Positions 32,040 to 41,857 of a stretch of DNA of 64,000 bases are shown in pieces. The stretch covers positions 1-64,000 of the forward strand of contig JAPSLL010000012.1 of assembly GCA_031180805.1 (NCBI GenBank). Reading direction: 5' to 3'. This DNA is from Bacillus sp. (in: firmicutes) (GTDB lineage: Bacteria > Bacillota > Bacilli > Bacillales > Bacillaceae). The notes under the pieces were generated by a model. It saw nothing but the letters and a program-made list of their open reading frames with translations. It did no database searches and was not told the DNA's origin. Positions within the stretch are counted from its first letter, which is position 1. The number at the start of each line of letters is the position of its first letter. The position numbers were made by a program, and so were the translations under genes.

Positions 32040-33308
32040 TTATTTTAATCGTTCCTCAACTGCACGCGCGTGAGCTTCCAAGCCTTCAAGACGAGCAAGC
32101 TTAGCCACCTTCGCAAAATTCTTTTCAAATGATTGCTTACTATATTGAATAATGCTAGATTTTTTCATAAAATCATCGACATTTAACGGACTTGAAAAAC
32201 GCGCTGTTCCATTTGTTGGAAGAACATGATTCGGTCCAGCAAAATAGTCGCCAATTGGCTCAGAGCTATATCGTCCCAAGAAAATGGCCCCAGCATGCTT
32301 AATCCCAGGTAAACAGGCTAATGGATTTTCCGTTATTACCTCAAGATGCTCAGGCGCAAGCTCATTTACAACTGCAATAGCTGTTTCAAGGTCATCTGTC
32401 ACATAGATATGTCCATATGTTTCAACAGAAGCTTTAGCAATTTCCTCTCTAGGTAGCAATGCAACCTGTCTTTCAACCTCTGCCTTTACCTTTTCTGCTT
32501 GGTCCATCGATGTTGTCACAAGAATACTTGATGAGTTTTTATCATGCTCTGCTTGTGATAATAAGTCTGCTGCAATTTCATTAGCTCGAGCTGTTTCATC
32601 GCTTAGCACGACAATTTCACTTGGACCTGCAATCATGTCGATATCGACAACGCCGAATACTTCTCGTTTCGCAAGAGCTACATAAATATTTCCCGGCCCC
32701 ATAATTTTGTCCACTGAAGCGATTGTTTCAGTTCCATAAGCTAATGCCGCTATCGCTTGAGCGCCACCTACTTTATAGATTTCTGCCACCCCAAGCTCTT
32801 TCGCGGCAACCAATACCCCAGCTGGCAATGTCCCTTTTTTGTTTGGGGGAGATGTGATGACGATTCTTTTAACTCCAGCTACTTGCGCTGGGATAACGTT
32901 CATTAAAACAGAGGACGGATATGCTGCTGTTCCGCCTGGTACGTATACACCAACTGCATCCAATGGAGTCATTTTTTGTCCTAGCATCGTACCATCATCA
33001 TCATAGCTAAACCATGATTCACGTTTTTGTTTTTCATGGAAGGAGCGAATATTTGTTGCTGCCTCACGGATGATGTCAACAAGCTCTTCTTCAAGCTCTT
33101 TATAAGCTTCAGTAAATTCCTCATCTGTAACAAGTAAGCTTGAAAGAGATACTTGATCAAATTTTTCAGTGTAAGCAAAAAGCGCTTTGTCGCCATCGTT
33201 GCTAACGGTAGCGATGATGTCTTGGACGTCCTTTCGCTGCTGCTCAGTTCCTGTATCAATCGTCCTTCTTAAAGATACTTTTTTATCGGTAATTCGAGTG
33301 ATTTTCAT
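32040..33308 (-). CDS. hisD: Histidinol dehydrogenase
   Basis: A 422-residue zinc enzyme for the last two oxidation steps of histidine synthesis. [20 protein letters not shown] is the NAD-side motif, [14 protein letters not shown] and [10 protein letters not shown] hold zinc and catalytic residues, and [14 protein letters not shown] follows. The ATG at 33306-33308 is chosen because GGAGGC lies 8 nt upstream; it lies 1 nt after the hisG stop. The longer frame would add five residues overlapping hisG. Confidence 0.95.
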   Translation of the reverse strand: MKITRITDKKVSLRRTIDTGTEQQRKDVQDIIATVSNDGDKALFAYTEKFDQVSLSSLLVTDEEFTEAYKELEEELVDIIREAATNIRSFHEKQKRESWFSYDDDGTMLGQKMTPLDAVGVYVPGGTAAYPSSVLMNVIPAQVAGVKRIVITSPPNKKGTLPAGVLVAAKELGVAEIYKVGGAQAIAALAYGTETIASVDKIMGPGNIYVALAKREVFGVVDIDMIAGPSEIVVLSDETARANEIAADLLSQAEHDKNSSSILVTTSMDQAEKVKAEVERQVALLPREEIAKASVETYGHIYVTDDLETAIAVVNELAPEHLEVITENPLACLPGIKHAGAIFLGRYSSEPIGDYFAGPNHVLPTNGTARFSSPLNVDDFMKKSSIIQYSKQSFEKNFAKVAKLARLEGLEAHARAVEERLK

Positions 33309-33309
33309 C

Positions 33310-33942
33310 TCACAAGCCTCCAATTACTTTTGATAGACGTTCTACTAATTTATCAATTGGCTCATCCTTCATCCGATAGCTAACTGGGTTTACAATTAAC
33401 CGTGAAGTGATATGGCAAATACGTTCTAATTCAACAAGCCCATTTTCTTTTAGCGTTTGTCCTGTTGAAACGATATCGACAATTCGGTCAGCTAAGCCAA
33501 TTAACGGGGCAAGCTCAATCGAACCGTTTAACTTAATGATTTCAACCTGCTCCCCTTGTTCACGAAAATAGCTTGATGCAACCTTCGGGTATTTCGTTGC
33601 AATTTTCGGGGCAACATCTGAAATTTTCCCATCAGGAAGACCTGCGACAGCTAAATAGCATTCGCTAATTTTCAAATCTAGTACCTCGTAGACATCACCA
33701 TCTTCTTCTAGCATTACATCTTTCCCAGCAATGCCGACATCTGCAACCCCATGTTCTACATAAGTCACTACATCCATCGGCTTCGCTAAAATAAACCGGA
33801 TGTTTTCTTTTGGTACGTCTAAAATCAGCTTTCTTGATTCATCAAATTCAGGTGGGAGCTGATAGCCAGCTTTGCGAAGCATATCTGCTGCTTCTTCAAA
33901 AATTCTCCCTTTTGGCATCGCAATTGTTAATACATTCGACAT
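33310..33942 (-). CDS. hisG: ATP phosphoribosyltransferase, short form catalytic subunit
   Basis: A 210-residue HisG(S). It lacks the C-terminal regulatory domain of the long form and therefore needs HisZ, encoded directly upstream. [16 protein letters not shown] begins the protein; [15 protein letters not shown] is the phosphoribosyl pyrophosphate loop. It makes phosphoribosyl-ATP, the first committed step. The start lies 1 nt from the hisZ stop, with AAAGGAGG upstream. Confidence 0.96.
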   Translation of the reverse strand: MSNVLTIAMPKGRIFEEAADMLRKAGYQLPPEFDESRKLILDVPKENIRFILAKPMDVVTYVEHGVADVGIAGKDVMLEEDGDVYEVLDLKISECYLAVAGLPDGKISDVAPKIATKYPKVASSYFREQGEQVEIIKLNGSIELAPLIGLADRIVDIVSTGQTLKENGLVELERICHITSRLIVNPVSYRMKDEPIDKLVERLSKVIGGL

Positions 33943-35103
33943 TTACAGCTCCTCCTTTCGTGAACCGATAAAATACGCAACCTCTTCAAACTGTTTAGTA
34001 AAAGCGTCGACATCCTTAATACCTGTAATCTCCTGCATCACAACGCGCTTGTTGCTTTCTCGAAGCTCATTTGTATAGGAAATCGCCTCCATACGTCGTT
34101 CTTGACTGTAAATGACACATTGCAATTGCGGAGATTCCTCGATATTTAATGCCTCGATAAGTCGATCTATATGAAGACCGAAGCCCGTAGCTGGTGCGGC
34201 GCGATTGAATTTTTCAAACAAATGATCATAGCGTCCACCATTGCCAATTAAGAAGCCAACATTTTCTGCATAAACCTCAAATAAAATCCCCGTATAGTAG
34301 CTCATATGACTGACAATATTTAAATCAAGCTTTAAATAGTCTGTTACACCAAAGGCTTCTAGATTTGTCCATAGCTTGTTGATTTCCTCTAATGAGCTCG
34401 TTGCTTCCTCAGATGAGACAAGCTCCTTTGCAGCATCCACTTTATCGATTCCACCACGCAATGTTAATAATACAAGAAGACGCTCTTTATCAATTGAGGA
34501 TAATGGTAATCCCTTTACATGCTCACGATAGCCTACATAATTTTTTTCATATAAGAAACGGCGTAGCACATCTGCACGCTCTTGGTTTCCGAGCACTTCC
34601 TTAAATAAAGCATTTGCATAGCCTATATGTCCGATCGCGATTTTGAAATGCTCTAAACCTGCTTCCTTTAATGTTGAAACCATTAAGGAAATCACTTCTG
34701 CATCGGCACTCGTCGTTCCGTCACCAATTAATTCAACACCAACCTGTTCAAATTCGGCTGGTCGCCCCCCTTCACGTTGTTGAGCACGATAAACATTTGC
34801 AGAGTATGCAAGTCTTAATGGATAAAGATTATTGTAAAGCTTAGAAGCTGCTACACGGGCAATTGGTGCTGTCATATCCGGTCTTAGCACCAATGTATGA
34901 CCTTGTTGATCAAGTAATTTAAAAAGCTGTTGATCCAAAATAGCGGATTGAACACCAACTGTTTCGTAATATTCCAATGTTGGTGTTTCAATAAATTGAA
35001 AGCCCCATTGCTCAATGATCTTCGTCATCGCTTGGCGTGTTTTCTTTTTGACCTCGTATAAATTCGGTAATGTATCAACCATTCCAAGTGGTTTCTCAAA
35101 CAT
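33943..35103 (-). CDS. hisZ: ATP phosphoribosyltransferase regulatory subunit
   Basis: A 386-residue paralogue of histidyl-tRNA synthetase without aminoacylation function; it activates HisG(S) and confers histidine feedback. Class II motifs are recognisable: motif 2-like YSANVYRAQQREGGRPAEFEQ and motif 3-like GFGLHIDRL. The second ATG (35101-35103) is chosen because GGAG then has normal spacing. First gene of the his operon, 75 bp downstream of a good promoter. Confidence 0.92.
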   Translation of the reverse strand: MFEKPLGMVDTLPNLYEVKKKTRQAMTKIIEQWGFQFIETPTLEYYETVGVQSAILDQQLFKLLDQQGHTLVLRPDMTAPIARVAASKLYNNLYPLRLAYSANVYRAQQREGGRPAEFEQVGVELIGDGTTSADAEVISLMVSTLKEAGLEHFKIAIGHIGYANALFKEVLGNQERADVLRRFLYEKNYVGYREHVKGLPLSSIDKERLLVLLTLRGGIDKVDAAKELVSSEEATSSLEEINKLWTNLEAFGVTDYLKLDLNIVSHMSYYTGILFEVYAENVGFLIGNGGRYDHLFEKFNRAAPATGFGLHIDRLIEALNIEESPQLQCVIYSQERRMEAISYTNELRESNKRVVMQEITGIKDVDAFTKQFEEVAYFIGSRKEEL

Positions 35104-35176
35104 AAACATGCTCCGGTACCCCCGTCATTGAATACTAAGTATTTTTCAAAATCCTTTACTTCGCTAATATGCTAAT

Positions 35177-35205
35177 ATATTACCAAAGTGAAGGGTTTAT
35201 TTCAA
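35177..35205 (-). promoter_or_regulatory. Promoter of the his operon
   Basis: On the minus strand TTGAAA (35200-35205) and TAATAT (35177-35182) are 17 bp apart. I see no T-box leader between it and hisZ; the leader is only about 70 nt. Confidence 0.7.
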
Positions 35206-35335
35206 GCGAAAAGTCATTTTTCGCCAGAATTATTTAGGGAATATTCTGTCTTTTTTAGCTAAAAGCTTTCAAAAAGCTGTTGCTGTTTCTTAAATACAAT
35301 TTTTACTCTATAGTCAAAAATCTCAGCAAACGGTA

Positions 35336-35381
35336 AAAAAAGGCTGTTACGATAGGGTTATCCCCTATTCGGAACAGCCTC
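35336..35381 (-). terminator. Intrinsic terminator after yvoF
   Basis: AGGCTGTT and AACAGCCT arms with an inner GATAGGG/CCCTAT stem form a long hairpin, followed on the minus strand by seven U. The yvoF stop codon lies inside the stem. Confidence 0.88.
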
Positions 35382-35894
35382 TTGTCCGATTTCTCGTTTT
35401 TCACGCTCTTCTTTTGTATAAATTAATTTCATTGGGTTTCCCCCTACGAACGAGCCAGCTGGGACGTCCTTATGTACGAGTGTTCCAGCAGAGACAATCG
35501 CCCCATCACCAATATGGACCCCTGGTAGAATCGTAGAATTTGCACCGATCATCACTTCATTCCCAATATGTACCTCTCCTAATCGGTACTCCTTAATTAA
35601 ATACTCATGAGCAAGAATTGTTGTATTATAGCCGATTACTGTATTCTTCCCAACTGATATCTTTTCAGGAAACATGACATCAAGCATAACCATTAATGCA
35701 AACGATGCTTGCTCTCCAACCTTCATCCGTAAAAATGTCCGATACATCCAATTTTTCAACGATAAAAATGGGGTGTATCTAGCAAGCTGAATCACAATAA
35801 AATTACGAACAACCTTCCAAAATGGCACAGTTTTATATACATGCCATAATGAATTAGCACCTTCTACAGGAAACCTTGACGTTCTCCGTGACAT
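35358..35894 (-). CDS. yvoF: Hexapeptide-repeat acetyltransferase-like protein YvoF
   Basis: A 178-residue protein with left-handed beta-helix hexapeptide repeats from about residue 85 ([33 protein letters not shown] written as repeated I-G-x units). The N-terminal third is helical and basic. The family includes maltose- and virginiamycin-type acetyltransferases; the substrate of YvoF is unknown. Its start overlaps the ppaX stop by one base (TAATG), so it is coupled to ppaX. Last gene of the hprK-lgt-yvoD-ppaX-yvoF operon. Confidence 0.85.
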   Translation of the reverse strand: MSRRTSRFPVEGANSLWHVYKTVPFWKVVRNFIVIQLARYTPFLSLKNWMYRTFLRMKVGEQASFALMVMLDVMFPEKISVGKNTVIGYNTTILAHEYLIKEYRLGEVHIGNEVMIGANSTILPGVHIGDGAIVSAGTLVHKDVPAGSFVGGNPMKLIYTKEEREKREIGQEAVPNRG

Positions 35895-36535
35895 TATTCT
35901 ACTCCGACGATAGCGAGTAAATCACTCATTTTATCTAACACATAATCAGGTTGGAAGCTTTCGATATAGTCTCTTCCTTTAATGCTCCAGGCAACACCAG
36001 CTGTTTTTGTTCCAGCATTTTTACCAGCGCCAATATCATGGTGGTTGTCCCCGACCATTATTGCTTCCTCAGGCTTCGCATCAAGCTGTTCAAGTGCCTT
36101 AAAAATCGGCTCCGGATTTGGCTTTGCATGCTCAACATCATCTAACGTGACAACAACATCAAAAAATTGATCTAATTTCGTAAGCTTTAATCCCATATTG
36201 ACAGTTGTACGGATTTTCGTTGTGACAATTCCTAGCTTAAAACCTTTTTCTTTCAGAGTTTGAATCGTTTCAAAAACCGTTTCAAATTCCGTGACAAGCT
36301 TATCATGCTGTTCATGATTAAACTTACGATAAACTTGAACCATTTCTTCCATCTTCTCAGGGTTAATGCTCTCAAATGTTTCGTAAAGGGTTGGACCAAT
36401 AAACGGAAAAATATCCTCACGCTTATATTTGTCCGGATAATATTTGTTAAGAGTGTGGAGAAAAGATTCAATGATTAATTCGTTTGTATTAATTAACGTT
36501 CCATCTAAATCGAATAAAAGTGTATTAATTTTCAT
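35894..36535 (-). CDS. ppaX: Pyrophosphatase PpaX (HAD superfamily)
   Basis: A 213-residue HAD phosphatase. Motif I is [12 protein letters not shown] near residues 5-16, motif II is in [10 protein letters not shown], and motifs III/IV are in AKPNPEPI and [16 protein letters not shown]. It hydrolyses the pyrophosphate released when HprK/P dephosphorylates P-Ser-HPr, pulling that reaction. I chose ATG at 36533-36535 with AAAGGAAG upstream; this overlaps the yvoD stop by 11 bp. The hprK-lgt-yvoD-ppaX order supports the role. Confidence 0.93.
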   Translation of the reverse strand: MKINTLLFDLDGTLINTNELIIESFLHTLNKYYPDKYKREDIFPFIGPTLYETFESINPEKMEEMVQVYRKFNHEQHDKLVTEFETVFETIQTLKEKGFKLGIVTTKIRTTVNMGLKLTKLDQFFDVVVTLDDVEHAKPNPEPIFKALEQLDAKPEEAIMVGDNHHDIGAGKNAGTKTAGVAWSIKGRDYIESFQPDYVLDKMSDLLAIVGVE

Positions 36536-37472
36536 AAGTTGCTTCCTTTCTAAGCGATACTTCCTCGACCTTCCGCCAAATTGCAGCAATTGTCATCGTT
36601 AAAACAATTGCAACAGATAATCGAATGATTAACAACGGAAGAACAGGGATGCCGAGTGGGATGAATATCAGTGTATCTTCTACAACTGCATGACATGAAA
36701 CTAGGAAGATGAACGCTAGTGTTAAATCCTTATAGCTAACATTATCCTCCTTAACAGCTTGAATCATGACTCCTGCTCCGAAGGCTAAGCCTATTGTAAG
36801 ACCTGCTACCAAGGTCATTGACGTATTTTCTTTCATCCCGAGCATTTTTGTGACAGGAGCCATCCACCTTGTAAATGTCTTTAATAGTCCTAAGTCTTTT
36901 AAAAATTGAATCACAAGCATTAATGGGATGACAATAAGGGCAAGCTGGAGAACACCTAGGCAAGCCTTTTGTAAGCTAAAGCCAATTATTTCAAGCCAGT
37001 TGTCTGGTGTAGCGTTTTGCTTCGAAGCAAATCCGTATTGAGCAAGTTCGTTCCCACCATGCCAGACAAGGTTTACAACGATAGCCGAGCTAAAGGCAAG
37101 TCCAAGTCTAACAATTAGAATAATCCAAAGTTTCATACCAACCTTTGCAGCAACTGACGACTCAATTAATAAATTATGAGAAAAGGATAGCATTAACGCT
37201 AAAATAAATACCTCCTTTACCGTTAAATCGAGTGATAAAATTGCACCAATCCCTGCATAAAGATTTAGAAAGTTCCCAATGACAAGGGGAATTGCTGCCT
37301 CACCTGATAAGCCAAAGATCCCCATTATCGGTGTAATGAGCTTTGCTAACCATTGCAACACAGGTGTATGCTGCAGGACACTTACAAACAATGTAATCGG
37401 AAAAATCACTTTACCTAATGTCCAGGTTGTCTGGATACCAGATTGAAGACCATTTTTAAAGCTATTCTTCAC
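36525..37472 (-). CDS. yvoD: Nucleoside-recognition domain membrane protein YvoD
   Basis: A 315-residue membrane protein with about eight hydrophobic segments and two copies of the gate-like domain found in nucleoside transporters and in SpmA/SpmB (for example residues 40-150 and 200-300). GTG at 37470-37472 is the likely start because AGGAGAGG is then properly spaced; TTG six bases earlier is too close. The function is unknown. It lies between lgt and ppaX in the conserved operon. Confidence 0.85.
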   Translation of the reverse strand: MKNSFKNGLQSGIQTTWTLGKVIFPITLFVSVLQHTPVLQWLAKLITPIMGIFGLSGEAAIPLVIGNFLNLYAGIGAILSLDLTVKEVFILALMLSFSHNLLIESSVAAKVGMKLWIILIVRLGLAFSSAIVVNLVWHGGNELAQYGFASKQNATPDNWLEIIGFSLQKACLGVLQLALIVIPLMLVIQFLKDLGLLKTFTRWMAPVTKMLGMKENTSMTLVAGLTIGLAFGAGVMIQAVKEDNVSYKDLTLAFIFLVSCHAVVEDTLIFIPLGIPVLPLLIIRLSVAIVLTMTIAAIWRKVEEVSLRKEATYEN

Positions 37473-37521
37473 AGGCAACCTCTCCTCTTGCTGTAAAATT
37501 ACTAATAGATAAATATTTTAC

Positions 37522-38340
37522 TTATTGACTTACATCTAAGTACCGTTCCTTCGAATAGCCTTTTATACGTCGGAAAATCATGATCCCAACAGCTATTAAG
37601 ATTAGTACAATCGAAATGACTTGAGCAATTCGAAGTGAATCTGTCAGCATTAAACTGTCTGTACGCATGCCTTCAATAAAGAAGCGGCCGACAGAATACC
37701 AAATGATATAAGTTAAGAATAACTCCCCACGTCTAAAGTTAGCTCTTCTTAATAAAATTAAAATGATAAATCCAACAAAATTCCATATTGATTCATATAA
37801 AAAGGTTGGATGGTAGTATTCACCATTAATATACATTTGATTAACAATAAAATCAGGTAAATGTAAGCCTTCTAAAAACTCTCTCGTTACCGCATCACCA
37901 TGTGCCTCTTGATTCATGAAGTTCCCCCAGCGGCCAATCGCCTGTCCGAGAATAATCGATGGAGCTGCAATATCCGCTAGCTTCCAGAATGACAATTTTT
38001 TCACCCGTGCATAGATCGCCCCTGTAATAAAGGCTGCGATTAACCCACCATGTATCGCAAGTCCGCCATTCCAAATCTTAATAATGTCTCCCGGATTATG
38101 ATAATAATAATCCCACTGAAAAATAACATAATAGAGTCTTGCCCCAATAATAGCAGCCGGGATTGCAAATAAAACAAGATCGACAAACGTATCTTTATGT
38201 AAGCCTCGTCGCGTTCCCTCACGAACAGCAAGCCACAGTCCAAGCAACGCGCCAACACCAATTATTACCCCATACCAATGAATTTGAATCGGACCTAAAT
38301 CAAGAAATATCGGGTTCAATGGTTTTATGCTTTCTTCCAT
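37522..38340 (-). CDS. lgt: Prolipoprotein diacylglyceryl transferase
   Basis: A 272-residue membrane enzyme with about seven helices. The signature [13 protein letters not shown] is at about residues 136-148, [12 protein letters not shown] and [15 protein letters not shown] follow. It moves a diacylglyceryl group from phosphatidylglycerol to the lipobox cysteine of lipoproteins, such as the lipoproteins at 48.0 and 59.5 kb in this window. It is between hprK and yvoD, as in B. subtilis. Confidence 0.96.
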   Translation of the reverse strand: MEESIKPLNPIFLDLGPIQIHWYGVIIGVGALLGLWLAVREGTRRGLHKDTFVDLVLFAIPAAIIGARLYYVIFQWDYYYHNPGDIIKIWNGGLAIHGGLIAAFITGAIYARVKKLSFWKLADIAAPSIILGQAIGRWGNFMNQEAHGDAVTREFLEGLHLPDFIVNQMYINGEYYHPTFLYESIWNFVGFIILILLRRANFRRGELFLTYIIWYSVGRFFIEGMRTDSLMLTDSLRIAQVISIVLILIAVGIMIFRRIKGYSKERYLDVSQ

Positions 38341-38448
38341 TTCATCATCTCCCTATCGTTTACTAGTCTGTCATAGCCTTAATGGCCTTCCATCTATATG
38401 GACTTCAACCAAGGTTCCATGCTCATTATGTATTTTATCTTTCATAAT

Positions 38449-38477
38449 GAATAGAGCCGAAATAGCTCGGCCCTATT
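38449..38477 (-). repeat. Hairpin between hprK and lgt
   Basis: GAATAGAGCCGA (38449-38460) and TCGGCCCTATTC (38466-38477) form a 12-bp stem with one mismatch directly after the hprK stop. It lacks a U tract, so it is more likely a processing or attenuating hairpin than a full terminator. Confidence 0.6.
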
Positions 38478-38480
38478 CTA

Positions 38481-39416
38481 TTATTCCTCTTCGCGATCTC
38501 CATCCTCAATTACGCCAGCTAGTTTATTTGTAAACTGCTCAGCAGCATTGACACCCATTCGTTTTAATCGATGATTCATTGCTGCAACCTCAATAATTAC
38601 TGATAGGTTTCTTCCCGGACGGACAGGAACTGTTAATTTCGTAACATCTGTATCAATAATTCTCATTTTCTCTTCTTCTAACCCAAGTCGATCATACTGT
38701 TTATTTTGATCCCATAGCTCAAGATTTATGACAAGTGTAATTCGTTTAAAGCTTCGAACAGCACCCGCACCAAATAATGTCATAACATTAATGATCCCTA
38801 AGCCACGAATCTCTAATAAATGCTCAATAAGCTCTGGAGCACTTCCGATTAATGTATCTTGATCTTCCTGTCTTATTTCAACACAATCATCAGCAACAAG
38901 TCGATGTCCACGTTTTACAAGCTCTAATGCAGTTTCACTCTTACCGACACCGCTTTTCCCGATAATAAGCACGCCAACTCCATAAATATCAACTAATACA
39001 CCATGAACAGCTGTCGTTGGAGCTAGCTTTCCTTCAAGGAAATTAGTTAAATGACTTGATAATCTAGTTGTCTTCATAGGCGAACGCAATACTGGGACAC
39101 CTTTACGATTCGATGCATCAACTAATTCTTCAGGCGCTTCCATTTCTCTCGTAAGAATAATTGCAGGAGTAATATCTGTACAAAGCTCGTCCATACGGTG
39201 TTTTTTTTCTTGTGGTGTTAATTGCAGAAAGAAGGAAAGCTCAGTTTTTCCTAGCAATTGTACTCGTTCTTTTGGATAATATGTAAAAAAACCCGCCATT
39301 TCTATACCAGGTCGTGAAATATCACTCGTTACAATTGGCCGATTAATTCCTTCTTCTCCACTGATAACTTCAAATTTAAATTTATCTATTAAATCCTTTG
39401 TCCGAACTGTAGGCAC
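38481..39416 (-). CDS. hprK: HPr kinase/phosphorylase
   Basis: A 311-residue bifunctional enzyme that phosphorylates Ser46 of HPr and Crh with ATP and reverses this with phosphate. Walker [11 protein letters not shown] is near residues 152-161; the HprK signature [16 protein letters not shown] follows, and the C-terminal [12 protein letters not shown]-like helix is present. It is the main sensor of catabolite repression. The GTG start at 39414-39416 follows AAAGGAGG. First gene of its operon; ppaX, which removes its pyrophosphate product, is three genes downstream. Confidence 0.97.
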   Translation of the reverse strand: MPTVRTKDLIDKFKFEVISGEEGINRPIVTSDISRPGIEMAGFFTYYPKERVQLLGKTELSFFLQLTPQEKKHRMDELCTDITPAIILTREMEAPEELVDASNRKGVPVLRSPMKTTRLSSHLTNFLEGKLAPTTAVHGVLVDIYGVGVLIIGKSGVGKSETALELVKRGHRLVADDCVEIRQEDQDTLIGSAPELIEHLLEIRGLGIINVMTLFGAGAVRSFKRITLVINLELWDQNKQYDRLGLEEEKMRIIDTDVTKLTVPVRPGRNLSVIIEVAAMNHRLKRMGVNAAEQFTNKLAGVIEDGDREEE

Positions 39417-39629
39417 GGTTTATCCTCCTTTTTTAATAAGGTCTCATTCTAACCCTTATCATTGTATTCCTGTATTTTCTAGTAAGATGACTCATTTTAT
39501 ATTTTAGCATTTGTCTATCGGTTTCCAAAATATAAATTGCTTTATTCAAAATAAATTACAAAAATTACCCACGATCTCTTTTATTTAGGCTGTATTCGCA
39601 AACTTTGTTGCTTTTTTACAGTGTAGTCG

Positions 39630-39775
39630 TTCGTGGTTGGTTTCCTCATGCAGTACTCGCTTTCCGCGTGGTGGGTGGTGAGCCTCCTCAGTGTAAACAC
39701 CTGCTTAAAGATTAACCTCTCCCACACGTCCCGCAGGAGTCTCACACTTACGCTCCAATCAACCCTTATAAAGTT
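39630..39775. repeat. Degenerate Bacillus intergenic repeat
   Basis: The stretch with CTCGCTTTCCGCGTGGTGGG, GTGAGCCTCCTC, CCCGCAGGAGTCTCACACTT and CGCTCCAATCAAC resembles a GC-rich repeat I recall from intergenic DNA of many bacilli, here with a degraded middle. It is much richer in GC than its flanks. It lies in the long gap between hprK and the macrolide phosphotransferase-like gene. Its origin, possibly a mobile-element remnant, is inferred. Confidence 0.5.
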
Positions 39776-39797
39776 AGTACTAAAAACAACAAACTTT

Positions 39798-39826
39798 TTG
39801 AAAAGAGCCTTTACTTATGTTACCAT
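39798..39826 (+). promoter_or_regulatory. Candidate promoter of the leader peptide and phosphotransferase
   Basis: TTGAAA (39798-39803) and TACCAT (39821-39826) are 17 bp apart and place transcription start near 39833, just before the leader-peptide ribosome binding site. A TATAAT at 39836-39841 lacks a -35 box and would cut off that site. Confidence 0.4.
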
Positions 39827-39857
39827 TAAAGCACTTATAATGAACGGAGGGATCCTG

Positions 39858-39893
39858 ATGATTGTTAACCAACCTTTAAAAAACGGTAACTAA
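39858..39893 (+). CDS. Putative 11-residue leader peptide
   Basis: An ATG preceded by CGGAGGGATCCTG, a strong ribosome binding site, opens the short frame MIVNQPLKNGN and then stops. A hairpin with a T run follows at 39978-40005, and a phosphotransferase gene follows at 40106. Short leader peptides before macrolide-resistance genes act as drug-sensing attenuators in other Firmicutes. The sequence does not match a leader I recognise, so the role is an inference from layout. Confidence 0.4.
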   Translation: MIVNQPLKNGN

Positions 39894-39977
39894 ATACGTT
39901 TTCACTCTGTTTTCCTTCAGAGAACTTGGATTGGTCTAACTATCACGAGAAACCTTATAATAGAAAAAAACGACGAA

Positions 39978-40005
39978 GGGATAGGAAAAATCTATCCTCT
40001 TTTTT
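39978..40005 (+). terminator. Terminator-like hairpin upstream of the phosphotransferase
   Basis: GGGATAG (39978-39984) and CTATCCT (39992-39998) pair and are followed by CTTTTTT on the + strand, with no completed + strand gene before it except the leader peptide. A 9-bp perfect complement, TGGATTGGT (39927-39935) with ACCAATCCA (40032-40040), encloses the hairpin and could form a competing structure. Confidence 0.5.
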
Positions 40006-40105
40006 ATGCCCATATATATACACTTCACGATACCAATCCATAGCCTTTGGACAAAAGAAAGCAGTCATTTATAAAGGATAGCTAATCTTAAAAGGAAGTG
40101 ATTGC

Positions 40106-41002
40106 ATAAACAAGGATCTGGTTATTGAAATTGCAAGAAAATATCAATTAAATGTCGTAGCGGAGTCAATTGTCTTTAACGAATCTGGATTAGATTTTCT
40201 CGTTGCCTATGCAAAAGATCATCATGGTGATGAATGGGTATTAAGACTACCAAGACGTGCGGATGTCATGCAGCGGACAATAATTGAGAAAAAGGTTCTC
40301 GATCTTGTCCAGGATAATGTCCCATTTGAAACACCAAATTGGTCGATATACGAAAAGGATATTATTGCTTATAAAAAATTATCAGGCGTACCAGCAGGGA
40401 CAATTGATCCAAGCATTCAAAATTATGTTTGGGAATTGGACCATGAAAATGTACCTGAGCAATATCACAAAACACTCGCAAATGTATTAGTAGCATTGCA
40501 CACGATACCAAAAGAAAAAGCACTAGGGGCTGGACTTTTTATTCAAACTGCAGAAGAAGCTAGAAACTCCATGATCGAACGGATGGAAAAGGTGAAGGAA
40601 ACATTTGGCGTTAGTCAATCGTTATGGGATCGCTGGCAGGCATGGGTAAAAAATGACGAATTATGGCCAAAGGAAACAGGTCTGATTCATGGAGATGTTC
40701 ATGCAGGTCATACATTAATTGATAAACATGCAAACGTTACTGGATTAATCGATTGGACCGAAGCAAAGGTGACAGATGTTGCAAATGACTTTGTCTTTGA
40801 ATATCGAGCATTTGGAGAAAAGGCGCTTGAGAAGGTTCTGCATTATTACAAAGAGGCTGGCGGGATTTATTGGCCAAGGATGAAGGAACATATCATTGAG
40901 CTTAATACAGCCTATCCAGTTGCGATTGCTGAATTTGCGCTCACCTCAGGATTAGAGGAATACATGGAAATGGCAAGGGAAACATTAGGAGTAAAAAAAT
41001 AA
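40106..41002 (+). CDS. Macrolide 2'-phosphotransferase-like protein, apparent AUA start
   Basis: The family-length protein (298 residues) starts [17 protein letters not shown] and contains [14 protein letters not shown] and [11 protein letters not shown], the N-lobe of Mph-type kinases. The catalytic loop HGDVHAGH lies near residues 195-202 and the metal-binding GLIDWTEA near 213-220. The frame has no ATG, GTG or TTG between the upstream stop at 40079 and the internal ATG at 40268; homologues would start where this sequence has ATA (40106), 9 nt after AAGGAAG. Starting at 40268 would lose 54 residues of the nucleotide-binding lobe. So it is either an AUA-started gene, a start-loss mutant or a sequence error. 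It would inactivate macrolides by phosphorylation. Confidence 0.72.
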   Translation: MNKDLVIEIARKYQLNVVAESIVFNESGLDFLVAYAKDHHGDEWVLRLPRRADVMQRTIIEKKVLDLVQDNVPFETPNWSIYEKDIIAYKKLSGVPAGTIDPSIQNYVWELDHENVPEQYHKTLANVLVALHTIPKEKALGAGLFIQTAEEARNSMIERMEKVKETFGVSQSLWDRWQAWVKNDELWPKETGLIHGDVHAGHTLIDKHANVTGLIDWTEAKVTDVANDFVFEYRAFGEKALEKVLHYYKEAGGIYWPRMKEHIIELNTAYPVAIAEFALTSGLEEYMEMARETLGVKK

Positions 41003-41113
41003 AGTGATGAAGCGCATGTGGTCAACCAAGTAATGACCACATGCGTTTTTTTATATTTCCCCGCCACTTTCATTAAGAAACTCCCTATATAAAATATGAA
41101 AGGAGTGAATAAA

Positions 41114-41803
41114 ATGAAAATAATGATTGATGCAGGCCACGGCTATGAAACACCTGGAAAGCGTACCATTGATGGGATGAGGGAATATGAATTTAATCGT
41201 GCGGTTGCCAATGAAATGAAGAAGCTTTTACATAGTTATTCTGGAGTGACAACATTATTTTCCCATTCAGATAAGCAAGATGTACCTTTGAAGGAGCGGA
41301 CAGAAAAGGCGAATCAAGCCAATGTGGATTTATTTGTCTCCATCCATGCAAACGCTCATGGAAATGGGAAGGAATGGACATCTGCCTCTGGGATTGAAAC
41401 ATACGTACACTCAAGCAAACCAAAAACGGCGTTCGCGCTTGCTAAAATCGTCCAAGCTGAGCTAATTAAAGAGACAAACCGTAAAGATCGCGGTGTAAAA
41501 ACAGCAAGCTTCCATGTTTTAACAGAGACAAAAATGACGGCAATTTTATGTGAATGTGGATTTATGACAAATAAAGCTGAAGCACAATTGCTTAAAGAGC
41601 AAGCCTATCGACATGCTTGTGCAACTGGAATAGTCAATGGGATTGTAATTTTCTATAAGCTAGTAAAAAGGAAAGAGGCTCAGCAAACTGATGTCAAAAA
41701 GCTATACAAGGTTCAAGTAGGCGCTTTTTCTGAAAAGGAAAATGCAGAAAAGCTTGTAAACGAGCTCAAAAAAATAGGATATCAAGCATTCATCTCAAGC
41801 TAG
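41114..41803 (+). CDS. N-acetylmuramoyl-L-alanine amidase with C-terminal SPOR repeat (CwlC-like)
   Basis: A 229-residue zinc amidase (Amidase_3). DAGHGYETPGKR holds the first zinc histidine (about residue 9), a glutamate follows near residue 24, SIHANAHG holds the second histidine near 81, and ILCECGFMTNKAEA holds the catalytic glutamate. The tail YKVQVGAFSEKENAEKLV is one SPOR-type half repeat of about 35 residues that binds peptidoglycan. There is no signal peptide, as in B. subtilis CwlC, which acts from within the mother cell during lysis after sporulation; CwlC has two such repeats. The ATG at 41114 follows AAAGGAGTG. Confidence 0.85.
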   Translation: MKIMIDAGHGYETPGKRTIDGMREYEFNRAVANEMKKLLHSYSGVTTLFSHSDKQDVPLKERTEKANQANVDLFVSIHANAHGNGKEWTSASGIETYVHSSKPKTAFALAKIVQAELIKETNRKDRGVKTASFHVLTETKMTAILCECGFMTNKAEAQLLKEQAYRHACATGIVNGIVIFYKLVKRKEAQQTDVKKLYKVQVGAFSEKENAEKLVNELKKIGYQAFISS

Positions 41804-41811
41804 CAGGAGAA

Positions 41812-41852
41812 GAGGCTGTCTCAAATGTTCCAAAGTCCTTTGAAACAGCCTC
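41812..41852. terminator. Bidirectional terminator between convergent genes
   Basis: GAGGCTGT (41812-41819) and ACAGCCTC (41845-41852) with inner TCAAA/TTTGA pairing. It separates the + strand amidase gene from the minus strand phosphoesterase gene. Confidence 0.85.
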
Positions 41853-41857
41853 GCCTT

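Noticed and set aside
35106-35176. T-box leader before hisZ
   Set aside because: The leader is only about 70 nt and lacks the conserved T-box sequence and a terminator.
39633-39893. An 86-codon + strand frame
   Set aside because: It runs through the degenerate repeat without family features; only its last 11 codons have a ribosome binding site and are kept as leader peptide.
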